From assembly GCA_038049695.1 (NCBI GenBank), contig CP142452.1:70189501-70253500 (forward strand): a DNA stretch of 64,000 bases, read 5' to 3'. Below, one piece after another: positions 1-11,368 of this stretch (position 1 is its first letter; each line of letters begins with the position of its first letter). The notes below the pieces were generated by a model. The model ran no database searches. It was not told where the DNA came from and saw only the letters and a program-made list of their open reading frames with translations. This DNA is from Cinnamomum chago. Lineage: Eukaryota > Streptophyta > Magnoliopsida > Laurales > Lauraceae. The translations under genes were made by a program, and so were the position numbers.

Positions 1-123
1 TTCAGAAATTATATTGGCAAGCCTAATGTTTGAAAAAATGGCCCTATCCATGCTGAGTCTACCTGATGAGTATGTTGGATCAATAGTTGCATCCCAAACT
101 ATACATGTGGCAAGTGCAAAGAC
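1..123 (+). CDS. Possible 3' part of an unidentified exon
   Basis: From base 2 one frame stays open for about 40 codons and stops exactly where a consensus donor (GTAAGT, 124-129) begins. The peptide includes LPDEYVGSIVASQTIHVASA, which reads like ordinary protein sequence rather than AT-rich noise. The family was not recognised, and no continuing exon was found downstream. The left edge of the window cuts the exon. A chance open frame of this length is quite possible. Confidence 0.25.
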
Positions 124-2332
124 GTAAGTAGGCTAAGCAAGAACTCAAAATATAAGGAATTATCATACAATACTTAAAATGAATTATCACAAATCTCAAA
201 TTACAAAAAACCCAAACCTCAAGTCAAGTAGGTATTGGGGAAAAATATTTAAAAAGAAATGTCAGATTACTTAAAGTAGTCAAAAAGTAGTACAACCATT
301 TCATGCAATCCAAGTGCATCATGGGCCACAGAGCTTACAAAATGAGGCCAAGAATAGGCCCACGCTTGGACAGCCCATTGGGCCTAGACCATGGTCAGCC
401 AATCTATTAACCCAACCTAGGGTTGGAACCGGATATCCGATTATCCGGTCATTTGCCGTCTCCAACCCGAGAAAAAATGGGTTTGGAACCAAATTTTAGT
501 TTTGAAAAAAATTCAGATCCGGGTCCAGAACCTATTTGGCAGCTTATGAGCCAACTCAAAGGAAGGCAGCTTGATTTGTCTCTTTGTTATGCACGATAAG
601 CATAGCAGTCTGAAGTCGGAACCAGAATGAACCGGTCCCATTCAGGTTAAGTCAAACACGGTTCTGGAGTCCTTTTACAGGTTTCGGCTGGATCCGGATC
701 CGGATCCATCACCTAGAAAACGGATCCAGGTCCAGATACAGCATGGTTTCATTCTGGAAACAAACCCGTTTGAAACCCTAGCCCAACCAATATCTACTTT
801 CTTGGTATAGAAATTTCCATTAAATTTTCCTACGTCTACAGTCTTAGTTTGGCAAATTTTCAAGATGATTTTTCTAGACATGCATTCTTCATTTATAAAA
901 TCCTAAGACGATGTCTTAGATCTAGCAAGATGATTTACATGCAATTATCTCATAGAGAATAAAGCAAAATCCTATCTATCCCTGATGGGCAGGATTGTCA
1001 TCCCATCTTTAAATTCCCTCGCACTTTCTCCTTCATGCAGTCAATGAAAATCCTTTCTTTTTCTATCACTATTATCAATGCAGTGATCAAGTCTTTCCCC
1101 TTGTGTGTAGACTCCTCAAGTTGCCAATAGTTATGACTCCAAAGGCCAGGCATCCATGGTGAATATGTAAAGATTCCATCCATCACCAGATCCCCCTCGA
1201 TATTTTGATGGATCCAATAGGTTGGCACTCTTCTTTCTTCTTTTGTTTTTTTAGATTTGAATAGTTCCCACCTGCTGATTTTTACACAGCCCCTTTCCAA
1301 ATTGTGTCATCTAAACGTGGTCAGACATGGCTGCTTTTAATCAGTCTATACACATATTTTTATCAGATTTTGATGCAGCCCCAATCCAAAAACGATATAG
1401 GCCAAGCTCCTGAATAGGGCTAGCCAAATCCTCAAGGAATTACGAGAGAGACAGATCGAGCTCCTAAATAGGGCTGGCCAAAAAAAAAAGCAACCAAAAT
1501 CAAGAGAAGCAGGAAATTCTTTATTTCAGACTTTCAGTAATTAAGATGATCCTCCCAAGGGGGTTTACAAATATATAGGATTATCCATCCATGCAACACT
1601 ATACAAATCAGGATCATAGGATGTGCTTGACTAGAAGTTGTAGTTTGTCAACCACCTCTTTCGAGACTTATGTTCACGTTGATTCCTCCATCAATGATCA
1701 GATACCGCATGTTTTCTTTGCAGCACACTCATGCACTGAAGTTATTATCGAGTAACCAATCAGTTTAACTCAAACAATTCTCTATCAAAAGTGAAAAGGG
1801 GCATCAAATGGTTTGCGTTGTTGTTTGCCATAAAAAAAACTCTTGTTGACTAAGGTAACAAGACATTATATATAGTGCTCTATTTTAATGATGCTAGTCG
1901 CTGAGTCATTAACTTTGGTTTCCCTCTCAGAATCGCCTATTGTTGCACCAACTAATGATGAGTTCATTGTTCACCAATTGCCATTTTATCTCTAAAATTT
2001 CATGGTGGGTAGGCTGGCATGTTCAAGGAACCACCTTGGTGATCTAAGATCTTCCTCAATACAATTGTCCACTTCAAGTTGACATGCTGACAAAATGAAA
2101 TTTTAGGGACATGTGAAAGTAGTCACTTCAGCCATGGGACTGATTTGAAGACATGACAGTGACTTAAGTGGTTGTTAGGAGTTTCTAATGAACAGCTTAA
2201 GGAGGCATCAAGTAAACATGTGGCTAAGATAAGAGCGCTAGCATAGATGTATGGAACAACAATAAAAGATTGCATTAAGAATGACGTTTGAGAGAGAATC
2301 TACAAGTGACTCCAGTAGAAGAGAAATCTAGG
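124..2332. other. Gene-free AT-rich stretch
   Basis: No gene is supported here. A minus-strand open frame of about 100 codons at 998-1300 has no recognisable domain and no visible splice context. The stretch holds short direct repeats (around 1388-1410 and 1450-1475) and the inverted-repeat relic at 415-785. Confidence 0.5.
415..785. mobile_element. Possible hAT-like non-autonomous relic
   Basis: The left part reads CTAGGGTTGGAACC and the right part ends in GAAACCCTAGC, so the ends are roughly inverted. The interior is rich in GGTTCCGG and GGATCCGG words, as is common in plant GGGTTGGAACC-type MITEs. No target-site duplication is clear. A related but longer element lies at 42316-42999. Confidence 0.3.
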
Positions 2333-2737
2333 CTAGGAATGGCAATGGGTCGGGCTTAAATGGAGACCAGCCCCAACCTGCTCCTATTAGGGGCAAGTTT
2401 CGTCAGGAACTGGCTAGGTTGGAGATGAATTGGGTTTCTGGACGCTGACTCAAGTAAAGTTTGTGGCGGGTTTGGGTTTTAAATGCACCTGACCCACCAT
2501 ATCCTATTCATGTTTAACTTATACATTACTCGGTAAAGCTTAGCATACAAGGCTTCACTGCCTCATGTGGTAGCAGGTAGTGCCGTAGTGGAGACTGGCA
2601 AAACTGACCTGACCTGTACTAGAGTACTAGTCATGGGGCAGGTTTGGCATGACAAACCATGAACCCATAATGGGGCGCGAAGGGTATGGGGCAGAGCAAG
2701 TGCCATTCATGTTGGATTCGGGTTTCTTGCCATCCCT
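2333..2737. mobile_element. hAT-like MITE (AGGGATGGCAA ends)
   Basis: The left end is AGGAATGGCAATGGGTCGGG. The reverse complement of the right end starts AGGGATGGCAAGAAACCCG. This AGGGATGGCAA terminus is common in plant hAT-type MITEs. The flanks AATCTAGG (2325-2332) and AATCTAGC (2738-2745) match at 7 of 8 positions, which fits the 8-bp target duplication of hAT elements. The interior is noncoding and rich in GGGGCAGGT-like words. Confidence 0.55.
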
Positions 2738-2984
2738 AATCTAGCATGGCATTCAAGATGTTTTAGGCATGTACAAAGAAGATCAAAAACAGTCATGTAC
2801 CAGCAATTAGAGTGTTAAAAGTACAAAGCACCCACAAAGAAGGGGGAGACCAATAAAGTCCAAGATAAAATGCAATTGATCGTTGAATAAGAAGGTCATC
2901 AAATCCAATTCGTTGGGCAACAACAGCAAAGAGCCATGAAATTGTGTAACACCATCACTTAAGTTGTAACATACTTTTTCTTAA

Positions 2985-3650
2985 GGGGTCATCTGCCATT
3001 TACATATACAAACATTACATATGTAAATGTTACATATGCATATGTTACATATGCAAGTGTTACACGTGTGAAACACATTAACATATTATTTAAAATCATC
3101 ATTTTCATGAGTAAATTAGTATAACCAATGGTTTTAGATTTATTTGGATGTTCTGGACTTTCTCACAAATTTCTCAAAATCCATGAAGAATTAAGATATG
3201 AAACTTTGCGTCTTGATCTTTACCATTAATACAAGAATATTAAACGGTTTGGATCATGAATTGAGGGCCGACAGAAGTCCAAAAATTTAGAACTATAGGT
3301 CGGGACTTTTAACAAATTACTCAAAATCTAATGAAGATTTAAGATAATCAGCTTCTAAGTCTTAGGTCTAATTAGTTCAATAACGAATTGAGCAATTTTA
3401 ATTACAAATGTGGGGGCAAAAAAATAAAAATTTAGATGGCCCCCGCAGCCCCCACATGAAAGGGGAAAAAACACCGCGTAGAACCTGTACCAGCGCCTTT
3501 TGCCAGGAGGTGGGAAAATGCTTCATTTACATACTTCATTTATGCACAACATGTGTAAATCTAAGCAAATAAACGTGGCACGTGCATCATGGTTACAATG
3601 TGAATCGTTGAATCATTTGCATATGTAGATGAGAGCAAACAAATGACCCC
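2985..3650. mobile_element. Candidate TIR element, GGGGTCAT ends
   Basis: The left end reads GGGGTCATCTG. The right end is GACCCC preceded by CAAAT, so its reverse complement reads GGGGTCATTTG. Subterminal TACATATG words recur at 3003-3060 and again near 3620. Related words at about 32800-33170 suggest a second family member in an intron. No target duplication was found and there is no coding content. Confidence 0.4.
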
Positions 3651-3729
3651 GTATCAAATCCTAGGAAATTGAGGGGCCCATCTCCATTTCCAGCTTAAAT
3701 CCCCCCCACCCCACCACCACCAAAAAAAA

Positions 3730-3833
3730 ACCCTCTTAACACTCGTCTGGTAAAACCCTAGATCCAAAACAAGCAAAGCGCCCTAGATCCAACAGCCACA
3801 AGCAGAAGAAGAAGAAGATTGTGAAAAAGATCG
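3730..3833 (+). other. Possible noncoding first exon with donor
   Basis: Plus-strand text here looks like a plant 5' leader: AAACCCTAGATCC, purine-rich (AGA)n, no ATG, ending in AAGATCG before a consensus GTAAGT donor at 3834. A telo-box-like AACCCTAACCCTA follows at 3861-3873, as often seen near first exons of translation-machinery genes. No coding exon follows on this strand; instead the SR factor exon on the minus strand begins. This may therefore be chance or an antisense transcript. Confidence 0.22.
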
Positions 3834-3942
3834 GTAAGTATAAATCAGCCCTTCCAAACCTTAACCCTAACCCTAGAAAGTTGCTGTTAGAGAGAGAAAT
3901 GAAAAACCCAAATGATGGAGAGAAAAAAAAAAAAGGAGAGAC

Positions 3943-4118
3943 CTTGCGTCGTGGGGGATGTTTCGAACGAGAAGGCTGGAAGGAGAAGATCGGCGTTGTT
4001 CTCTAAAGGATGTGGGACCACCGCGGTGCATGTCCCGCGAATCCCGCGAATCATCGTATCTCTTTCGACGAGGAGGAGGGCTTCGACTTGGGGTCCGGCT
4101 TCTGTGACTCCTTCCCAT
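3943..4118 (-). CDS. Orphan first exon of an SC35-like (SCL) SR splicing factor
   Basis: The exon encodes 58 residues from ATG at 4118. An Arg/Ser-rich N-terminal tail (MGRSHRSRTPSRSPPPRRKR) is followed by SSLLVRNIPHDA, the RNP2 start of an RRM. An AG|GT donor follows at 3943/3942, splitting the next Arg codon. This layout matches plant SCL28/SCL30-type SR proteins, which bind pre-mRNA in the nucleus and steer splice-site choice. The rest of the RRM and the C-terminal RS domain are missing from the window. They may lie beyond the left edge after a very long intron, or this is a gene fragment. The upstream leader at about 4119-4200 is pyrimidine-rich with AAACCCTAG. A Harbinger transposon starts about 390 bp upstream of the ATG. 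Confidence 0.72.
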
Positions 4119-4199
4119 TTTTTTGCGATTGAAAGAAGCAGCTCTTCTTCTTCTTCTCTTTCTCTTCTCTTCCCGCGCAAACCCTAGAAAAACCTCTGA

Positions 4200-4330
4200 G
4201 ATACAGAGGCGGCTGCGGGCGAACAAAGTAGGGAGTTTTTGTTTATTTGCAAATTGCGAGCCCTCTTATGACTCTGAGACCGGAAGGGGCCCAGCCCTGG
4301 CTGATAAAAGGGGACAAATGCTAAAAGTAC
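4200..4330 (-). promoter_or_regulatory. Putative promoter of the SR factor exon
   Basis: On the minus strand a TGGGCC motif (4288-4293) lies upstream of the leader. This is the plant site II type element (TGGGCY) typical of housekeeping and growth genes. A TTTTATC word next to it could serve as a weak TATA-like site. Assignment is by motif and position only. Confidence 0.3.
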
Positions 4331-4524
4331 TAATTAAAGCACTGAGGAGTTTTTGGATCGTCTTATGTTTTTCGACGTCTTTATCTGTCTGAAAAATATC
4401 TATGAGTTTAAAATCTTATTAAAGTTGTGAGTTTAATATTTAATTAGCTATTCTATAATAAAATCTCTGGCAACACCCGAACGCTATGAGACCTGAATTG
4501 AATAAGATTGTTTGGTAATGCATC

Positions 4525-5223
4525 TTATCCATGTCTTAAGTTAAGAGTAATGACATAGGTAAAAAGCATATTGAAGTCATAAGCTGCCGCAACATATGCA
4601 GTACCTTCCCATCCGACAATGACATATGTAAAAAGCATATTGAAGTCACAAGCTGCAACAACATTTTGCATGCAATCTCCCTTCATTCCTCTGTATCGGT
4701 TTTGATCACCGATAGGTAAAACTGCATGCACTAGAGTTCCATCAATAGCACCAACACAACCCTTAAAATGTTGAAATTGAGGATTGTTCTCAATATGGGC
4801 TGAAACTTTAGTCATGTCTGGAGGTTTAATCATTTCCATTGAAAATAATAACATCCCCTTAAGAACTTTATGGAAATGACGACTAATTGTTTCGCCTGAA
4901 TGTTGGAACCAGTCTTGAAGTATCTGATTCCTATGATTTTGGCCCACTATAGTAATAAACATGGCTATCATCTCTTCAACACTAATGTTTCTTGTATCCT
5001 TGAGATAACATTTTTCTCTAAAAACATAGCATAGACGAATAAACACATGCGACTCCATCCTAAAGAGCTCTGGGCATAAGCGGGGATTTCCATTGATTAT
5101 TGAGACAACCCAATAATGGCCCGAGAGTATGGAAGTCCTACAAGGTTGTCTCATTATTCTTCTTTGTCGGCATATCATCAAGATTATACATGCAATCTTG
5201 ATAAGTCGGCATAAACGAGACAT
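4525..5223 (-). pseudogene. Harbinger transposase (HARBI1-like nuclease), truncated
   Basis: The frame encodes 232 residues. It contains the family's helical N-terminal region (FRMESHVFIRLCYVFRE, IAMFITIVGQN, FQHSGETISRHFHKVL) and the first catalytic-Asp block GCVGAIDGTLVHAVLP, then QNVVAACDFNMLFTYVIVGW. Plant members run to roughly 380-430 residues; here the second Asp and the Glu blocks are absent. In their place the AACDFNMLFTYVI segment is repeated, caused by a direct repeat of about 45 bp at 4553-4598 and 4620-4665. The terminal inverted repeat begins about 20 bp past the stop, so the 3' half of the gene was lost before or during amplification. The family's role is DDE-type cutting at the transposon ends. 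Confidence 0.85.
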
Positions 5224-5493
5224 TAGATAACACTTGCTAAAATATAAGCATAAATAAAAAATTGTTCATTAAAAAAATACTAAAAATTAAAACATACAAA
5301 TTCATCATATAATGGTTCATAATTCCCAACATATTAAATACTAAAAAAATTAAAACATAGTAATTTAACACATAATCCACACTTAAATTTAGAGAAAAGT
5401 TTCAAAGTACCAACAATATAAAAAACATAAACATACAAATTATTAAACTTCACACATCTTATGACCAATAATTCCCCATTCTAGACTTCATTT

Positions 5494-6372
5494 CTAGCCA
5501 TCCATTCCTCGCCACATCATCATCCACACTTGACGATTATACTTCTTCTCAAACTCATTAAAAGCCAGTAGATATAATGGGTTTGAAGTACTCATTCCAT
5601 CCATCGCTCGAAGGACTTCGATGCATTCTTCAAGAGTTGGTTTTTCTTCATTGATAGCTTCTTGTTGTATTGCTTTTTTATTTCTACTATCTTCCTCAAT
5701 CAATTACATCATACAATCAATTTGAGGGTCAGAACTAGAGGAAGTTGAGCTCCTTCTGCCTTTTAAGACCTTTCCTTTTACTTTGGACCTAGCTTGTTCA
5801 ATGATGCTTTCACGCTTCTCCTCAACGGTCTCATCAATAGCACCACCTTTCGACTCGTCATCATCAATCGTTAAATAATTGTTGATTCTATTTTATTATC
5901 TTCTAATCCACTTGGTAATTCTCCAGTAAATGGAGACCATTTATCCTCACCTGTAGCAGAAGAACTACCAAATAGCTTTTTCATTTCTTAAGGAAAAGGC
6001 AACGGTTTTGTTCTGAATATTTTTGCATCTAGGTGTTTCTGCTATATTAATATAAAATATGTAAGTATGTAGAAGGATTTAAGTGATGTATTTATATTAA
6101 AAATTATATATTACCTCTATGTAATCATCCGATCATTCGTTATCCATTGTTACAGTGTGAGTCTCTTCATTGCTCCCAACGCCAGTCTGGCTGCATAATT
6201 CAAGATACACAGTGTATGACTTTTTCATTTGGTCCAAGCCATCCCTTAGTTGCTTTTGGTTATAAGCAAGCCCCAAGCCCCGTCTTAGCTGTAAATTTTT
6301 GTAGTATTTCACTCCAAACTGAATTTTGAAAATTAGTTCATGGTTTGCCATTAAGATCCACCTGCTCAACAC
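5494..6372 (-). pseudogene. Harbinger ORF1, MYB/SANT-like DNA-binding protein remnant
   Basis: Two pieces are visible. At 6133-6372 a frame reads MANHELIFKIQFGVKYYKN... with KQLRDGLDQMKKSYTVYLEL, the third-helix part of the Myb/SANT-like domain of plant PIF ORF1 proteins. At 5494-5703 a frame reads TLEECIEVLRAMDGMSTSNP...YLLAFNEF, matching the C-terminal segment these proteins share. Between them the reading frame is lost in AT-rich DNA. In the family ORF1 works with the transposase in binding the element ends. It sits upstream of the transposase on the same strand, as expected. Confidence 0.65.
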
Positions 6373-6999
6373 ATAAGTCTACAAGCACCTTTTTCATGGT
6401 ATCAGACCATATAGCTCTAGGAGCCTTTTCTCTTTTTGATCCGTAGTCCTCGCTTTTTTTGACATTCTGTAACATGCAATAATAACATTCAATAACAATA
6501 AAATTTATTTGCTCAAATCTTAAGCTCGCAATGCATCAATCCTCGATGCCGTTGTCATCAGTCTAAATTCTTTGTGAACAAAACGGTAAAGCTAATTTTC
6601 CCAAAATCCAGATGTAAATTTAATAATGTAATTCTACTACTGGTTACAGGACTAGATAATATTGATTTCCCAAAATCCAATTCATTTTACTTGTACAGAT
6701 TCCACTCTCCAAAATCAGACTTGAATGAAAATCCAATTTTCGCAATATATCAGCTACCCATTTAAATTAGAAACAAAAGTGAACATCTACTGAGTTTTTG
6801 GAATTTTCTGTTTTCAAATATCAGATCAAGTTGTGTGCCACGTCAAATATGCAAGCAACTCAATATCAGATTGCTTGAAAGACCAGAGATTTTCAAATCA
6901 AAATAATTAAATCTAATGCAGCTTTATCACAAGAACACATTCCAATTGATTTTTACTTCTTCAATAAACTAACCCAGAAAAGAAGGCTTTTTTTTTTCT

Positions 7000-8430
7000 T
7001 TTACATTAATTTGAATATAAATTATATGAACTCTCTAGACTCCTTTTGCCAAAATCAGTGCCTTTGTGTCTACAGACCTAGGGTCCATGTGGTTCAAACT
7101 TGGAATGCTCTTAAATTTCTCATAAATTCTAATTTCTTACTTTATTCGTCTTAGAATTTCATGTTTGAGAATTCAATTTAGTTTTAATTCTAGATAATAC
7201 CTATTTAATAATGAGAATTCCGAACAAAACATCTTAGATTTTTTTTTCTTCTTGGTAATATCCTATTAAACTGAAAACTATAAACAGAAATCTAGCAAAA
7301 CAAACATGCTCTAAATAAGTTCATTTTATCCTTAAAAATAATGAATTTACAACAATAATGATTGTGATATATCATGCCAAATGCAACCCCTAACAAAAAA
7401 AGGGGGAAAAAAAAGAAAAAAAAGAAAAGAAAAAGAGCAGCATTAAAAATGAATATATCAACATAATCCACTGCAACTCCACTACAAATACATCACCACC
7501 TTGACACCTTCTCAATCCCATCCAAAGTCCAATCTTTTTACAGGTAGGTTCGATTGAGGATTCATATTATTATTAATAACTTGCTAGGGATTATTTTAAT
7601 CATTCTATACCATCAATTGTTTTAATAAGATGTCAACGAGCATTGGTATAGATTATTTAAAACGAACCCAACACAAGATATTAGAGAGGAGATGATCCCA
7701 ATAGAAGCAACTTGTGAAATCTCTGTTTCACATTGCATTTAGGAAGGGGCAGAAAGTATAACCATATTAGTTGACATGTAATTCCATGTTTTGTGACCAA
7801 AACCAAATACTTGGTGTGTCTAACTGACCTAAATGCACTGAATGTTGTCTTTGGGTGAGTCTGTGTCTGCTCGATGTTAATGCTAGAAACAAACTCAAAT
7901 CTCAAAGAACGGCTAAGGAATAGAAATCTGAGACTCCGAATTGAAATCATCGTGGTAACTCATCACAGAGCCTCATGGTTTATAAATAATAGTATAATAC
8001 ATACAATAAAGACGAAATTGAACGGCCCGTCTGTACATATGAGTACATAAGTGAAAAAGTAAAAAAAATTTGAATACAAGAATTACTATAACCCTTCAGC
8101 AAAAAAAAAAAAAAAAGAAAAGAAAAAAAGAGAGAGAATGAATTACTAGGACCCTCACGTGTTTATCCAGTAGATTGTGACCGTTTTTCTCTGTATTCGA
8201 GTGCGTTGCACACTACAATTTAGGGAAACGAGCCTTTATCCTCTCGGTTTACATAACATGAACCAATGACAACGCCTAAGGCAGTAAAAGTTGCATTCAC
8301 ATGTTTGTTGTAGACTCTACTACTTGAAATTAAACCAACAAGACAAAAAAAAAAAAAAAAAAAAAAGGTAAGTGCAATATCTCCCCAAATACACAGATCG
8401 TTTCATCCCCAAATATCCAATCTTCCATAC
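7000..8430. other. Noncoding interior of the Harbinger element
   Basis: No coding sequence is supported here. The stretch has several poly-A or poly-T runs (around 7400-7435, 8100-8130, 8340-8366) and ends at the CATAC target copy of the solo LTR. Confidence 0.4.
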
Positions 8431-11238
8431 TGTCGCGACCCCGGAACGGATCCCGGGCCCGCGACGTGTGTTGCATTGCATTCGGTGTTGTTAATTGCTT
8501 TCCCACAGGTTCCCGCGGTGAGGATTCCCAAAGACACGCGGAATCTTTCTCACACGTACAAGTATGCGGAAGCGTGTAGCAAAACACATCAAGATGAGCC
8601 CAACAAAACATTTGGGTGCCATAACAAATGATCACAGGGCATGGTATCATAGAAAGAAGCTAACAAGCATTTCCATTAATATTCAAGTTATAGAACTAAT
8701 ACAAAAACAAGTTAAGTTTAGTACAACCCATAAGAGACCAATAAAGGTCAATACAATCTCAAAATAGTCAAAGAAACCCCAAGACTAAGGGTGACGAAAC
8801 TCGAGAACCAGACCGACATCTAAATGACATCGTCGGGCTGCCACTCTCTCACGGGAGTTGGCTCACAAGCCTCCTCCTGACGCTCCTCCTCAAAGGCAAC
8901 GTCTCCTGCACCTGGGCACCAATAAACAAGGGTCAAACACGACGGTTTGGCAGGTAATCAATTTAGGCATGAACATGAACAATAACATTTAGAGAAAACA
9001 TGTGAGCAAATCTTTGGTATGAAGTACTATCAAAGTTGATATACATTTTCAAGAGTACGAACAAAGCTGAGATACAAAATAATCTAGCATGAGTACATAA
9101 TATATCATGAATAGTTATCAACCACAAAGAGCCCATCCTTTCTCTATCATTTATATAATGAAAAGAGCAAGCACGCACGACAAGCACGATATACATAATA
9201 TAAGCACGACACGATTTCCCACAAAGACGGGAATTCCGGCCGCGGAACCGGACACGCACGATGTGTAATAAATACACGACCAGTCTGCAGACAGTCCACA
9301 TGTTTAAAGACCCCCAGACAGTGGATCAAACCGAAAGGGCAGTCTAAGCTCAGTGGTGTTTACTTAATTCATGAATGCACAAAACACGTGAAACACGATC
9401 AAAGCACGTCGAGATAAAAAGGGGGAAATCACTTATCAAAACACGACGAACACGACTAGCAAGAGGCATAATAATTATGCATAACACGCTTAGGAAGTGA
9501 TCCCCTTTTTCTTGAAACAAAACTTCAAAACAAGCTTTTACTTGAAACTCAACACAAGTGCACGTTTATACTTATCGTACCAAGACGGAAGTTCAAATAC
9601 AAAATCTGACAAGCATGTGCTAAGGCTACTAATTGACCTTTGTGTAATTGAAACCCCAAACGTCAGAAAATACAAGAATTGGTGTCCCCGCAGTTGGGTT
9701 TCATTTCGAAGTTCCATTTACACAATGTCAAGTTAAAACCCTTAACATAGTCTAGTTTTCAGCCCTCAAGAAATACACAAAATGGAGAGAAATCATCTTC
9801 CTGAGTCTGGCAGGTTCGCTCGAGCGAACCTGTCACGTTGATGACACTTCGCTCGAGCGAGACACTTCGCTCGAGCGGACCTTACAAGGCGTAGACAGTT
9901 CGCTCGAGCGAATGTTGGCTCGAGCGAATAATAAAATGCGTTCAAACGAATGACTCACTGCCTCGCTCCGTAGGAGACAGTGGCATGTTCGCTCGAGCGA
10001 ACCCAGGGTCGCTCGAGCGAACAGGCTGCTGCCTGAGCTCGCTGAGTGCGGAAATCTACATTTTTTTGCACATCTTTCACTACTTTCTTCTTCTTCTTCT
10101 CATCCTTCAATCACACAAAAACCCTTGAGCCTACATGCTCACCAAGGTGCATTTCCATCATTTCACACATTTAAATCCAATAAAAAACCAAATCATGAAG
10201 CATGTAAACAATGTAAGCACAATTTCTAAAATACAATGGAAACCAAAATACAATGCACATGAAGCCTAAAAAGATCACTTGCCTTGACCAAAGCTAAACA
10301 CTCCTCCTCAAGTACTTCCTCAAGCTAATCAACACTACAAGAAAATCCAAGAGAAAACCACACAACTCACTAAATCTTGAAAACAAGAAACCCATTTAGA
10401 AAAAGGGTTGAAACTAGGAAAATCATGACCTTAAAGGACTAAAAAGACTCCATGAAAGATGTGGGTTGAAGCTCTTACCTAGGAATGGTCACACAAGAGA
10501 GAAGAGAGGAAATGTAGATCTTGTCCCAAAAGAAACTCCAAGAAACTTGTACCAATAGAGAGCTTGCAATGAGATGGAGAAGATGATGAACTTGAAACTT
10601 TATTTGGAGCTCTCTAACTAGATCATGCAAGGGGAAATGAGGAGGGAGAGAAAAAAAGGGTTTTTCTTGCCCTAGGTTCAGAAGTTGCAGAGATTGGGGA
10701 AAGTGAATGAAAGAGAGGAAGAAAGGAGACTTAAGTGATGACTCATGGGCCCATTGGGCTTGAACTTGAAATGGCTAAAACATGACCTTGTGGGCCTCGG
10801 ATGACTTCGACGAAGAAGGATAAAACGATCGTCGAAATATCTAGTTTCCAAAAAGTATATTTTTGACATAGTTTTGAAGTCTCGAAAATTGTGTCCAGAT
10901 TTGTGCAAGAAAGACAATTTTACCCTCTTTGGGCCAAAACTTGGGTTTTTGGGCTTCAAACATGAATGGGCTTAATGCGAAAGTTGTAACACGTCGAAAT
11001 ATCAATCAAATGAAATCAAAATCACAATCACACGGAAATCGATACGATCTTCCCAAGCTCACACGTGCACTCAGGCCATCCTGAGTGTGTCTAACTAATA
11101 TTAAACGTTCTCAAAATTACCAAAGCTATATCCAAGACTAAAACTAATCACTTCTAACCCAACAATAACTAAACCCACTTAGGACTAAACACATACTAAT
11201 CACACACTAATCGGATTGGTCTGGGTCGGGGCCTAACA
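8431..11238 (-). mobile_element. Solo LTR, Ty3/gypsy chromovirus type
   Basis: A 2808-bp block starts TGTCGCGACCCCGG and ends GGGTCGGGGCCTAACA, giving TG...CA ends. It is bracketed by a perfect 5-bp duplication CATAC (8426-8430 and 11239-11243). No gag or pol sequence is present, so it is a solo LTR, normally left by recombination between two LTRs. Read on the minus strand it begins TGTTAGGCCCCGACCC and ends GTCGCGACA, like the LTR of the gypsy element at 54319. It contains an ACACGAC-rich zone (about 9165-9470) and a palindrome cluster (9825-10025). It lies nested in the Harbinger element, so it is the younger of the two. Confidence 0.87.
9825..10025. repeat. Cluster of CGCTCGAGCG palindromes in the LTR
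   Basis: Seven copies of a GCTCGAGC core, mostly as TTCGCTCGAGCGAA, lie in about 200 bp, spaced irregularly from 17 to 90 bp. Each full unit is a perfect inverted repeat of up to 14 bp. The spacers share no sequence. The density is far above chance for an 8-bp GC-rich word in AT-rich surroundings. Confidence 0.92.
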
Positions 11239-11305
11239 CATACCAAACGAAAAAAACCAAGAAAAGAGGGGATGAAAAGGGAAGGAAGATGAGGAAAGAG
11301 TTTAC

Positions 11306-11368
11306 CTTTGACTTTTGATCCAAGTCAAGAAGAAGGAGATCGATGTTGCCAAGGAAGAACTTCTTCAT
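11306..11368 (-). CDS. Possible first coding exon of the Harbinger ORF1 transcript
   Basis: On the minus strand an ATG (11368) opens a 21-codon frame, MKKFFLGNIDLLLLDLDQKS, ending at an AAAG|GTAAAC donor. A CCCTAATC leader stretch lies upstream, and the transposon terminus is about 240 bp away. The position fits the 5' end of the element's transcript, with the solo LTR inserted in the following intron. No homology was recognised. Confidence 0.3.

Noticed and set aside
998-1300. Minus-strand frame of 100 codons rich in Trp, Lys and Glu
   Set aside because: No recognisable domain, no splice or promoter context, and flanked by repeat debris; left as unsupported.
3857-3876. Telomere-like AACCTTAACCCTAACCCTAG
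   Set aside because: Fewer than three units; better read as a plant telo-box or chance than as an interstitial telomere.
7681-7950. Minus-strand Ser/Arg/Phe-rich frame, considered as part of the Harbinger ORF1
   Set aside because: No similarity to the MYB/SANT-like proteins and no codon structure seen.
8330-9330. Several open frames inside the first solo LTR
   Set aside because: Cys/His-rich low-similarity frames arising from CACGAC repeats; LTRs of this group do not code for proteins.
9825-10025. Regular palindromes as a possible CRISPR-like array
   Set aside because: Plant nuclear DNA, irregular spacers of variable length, no cas genes, and location inside an LTR.
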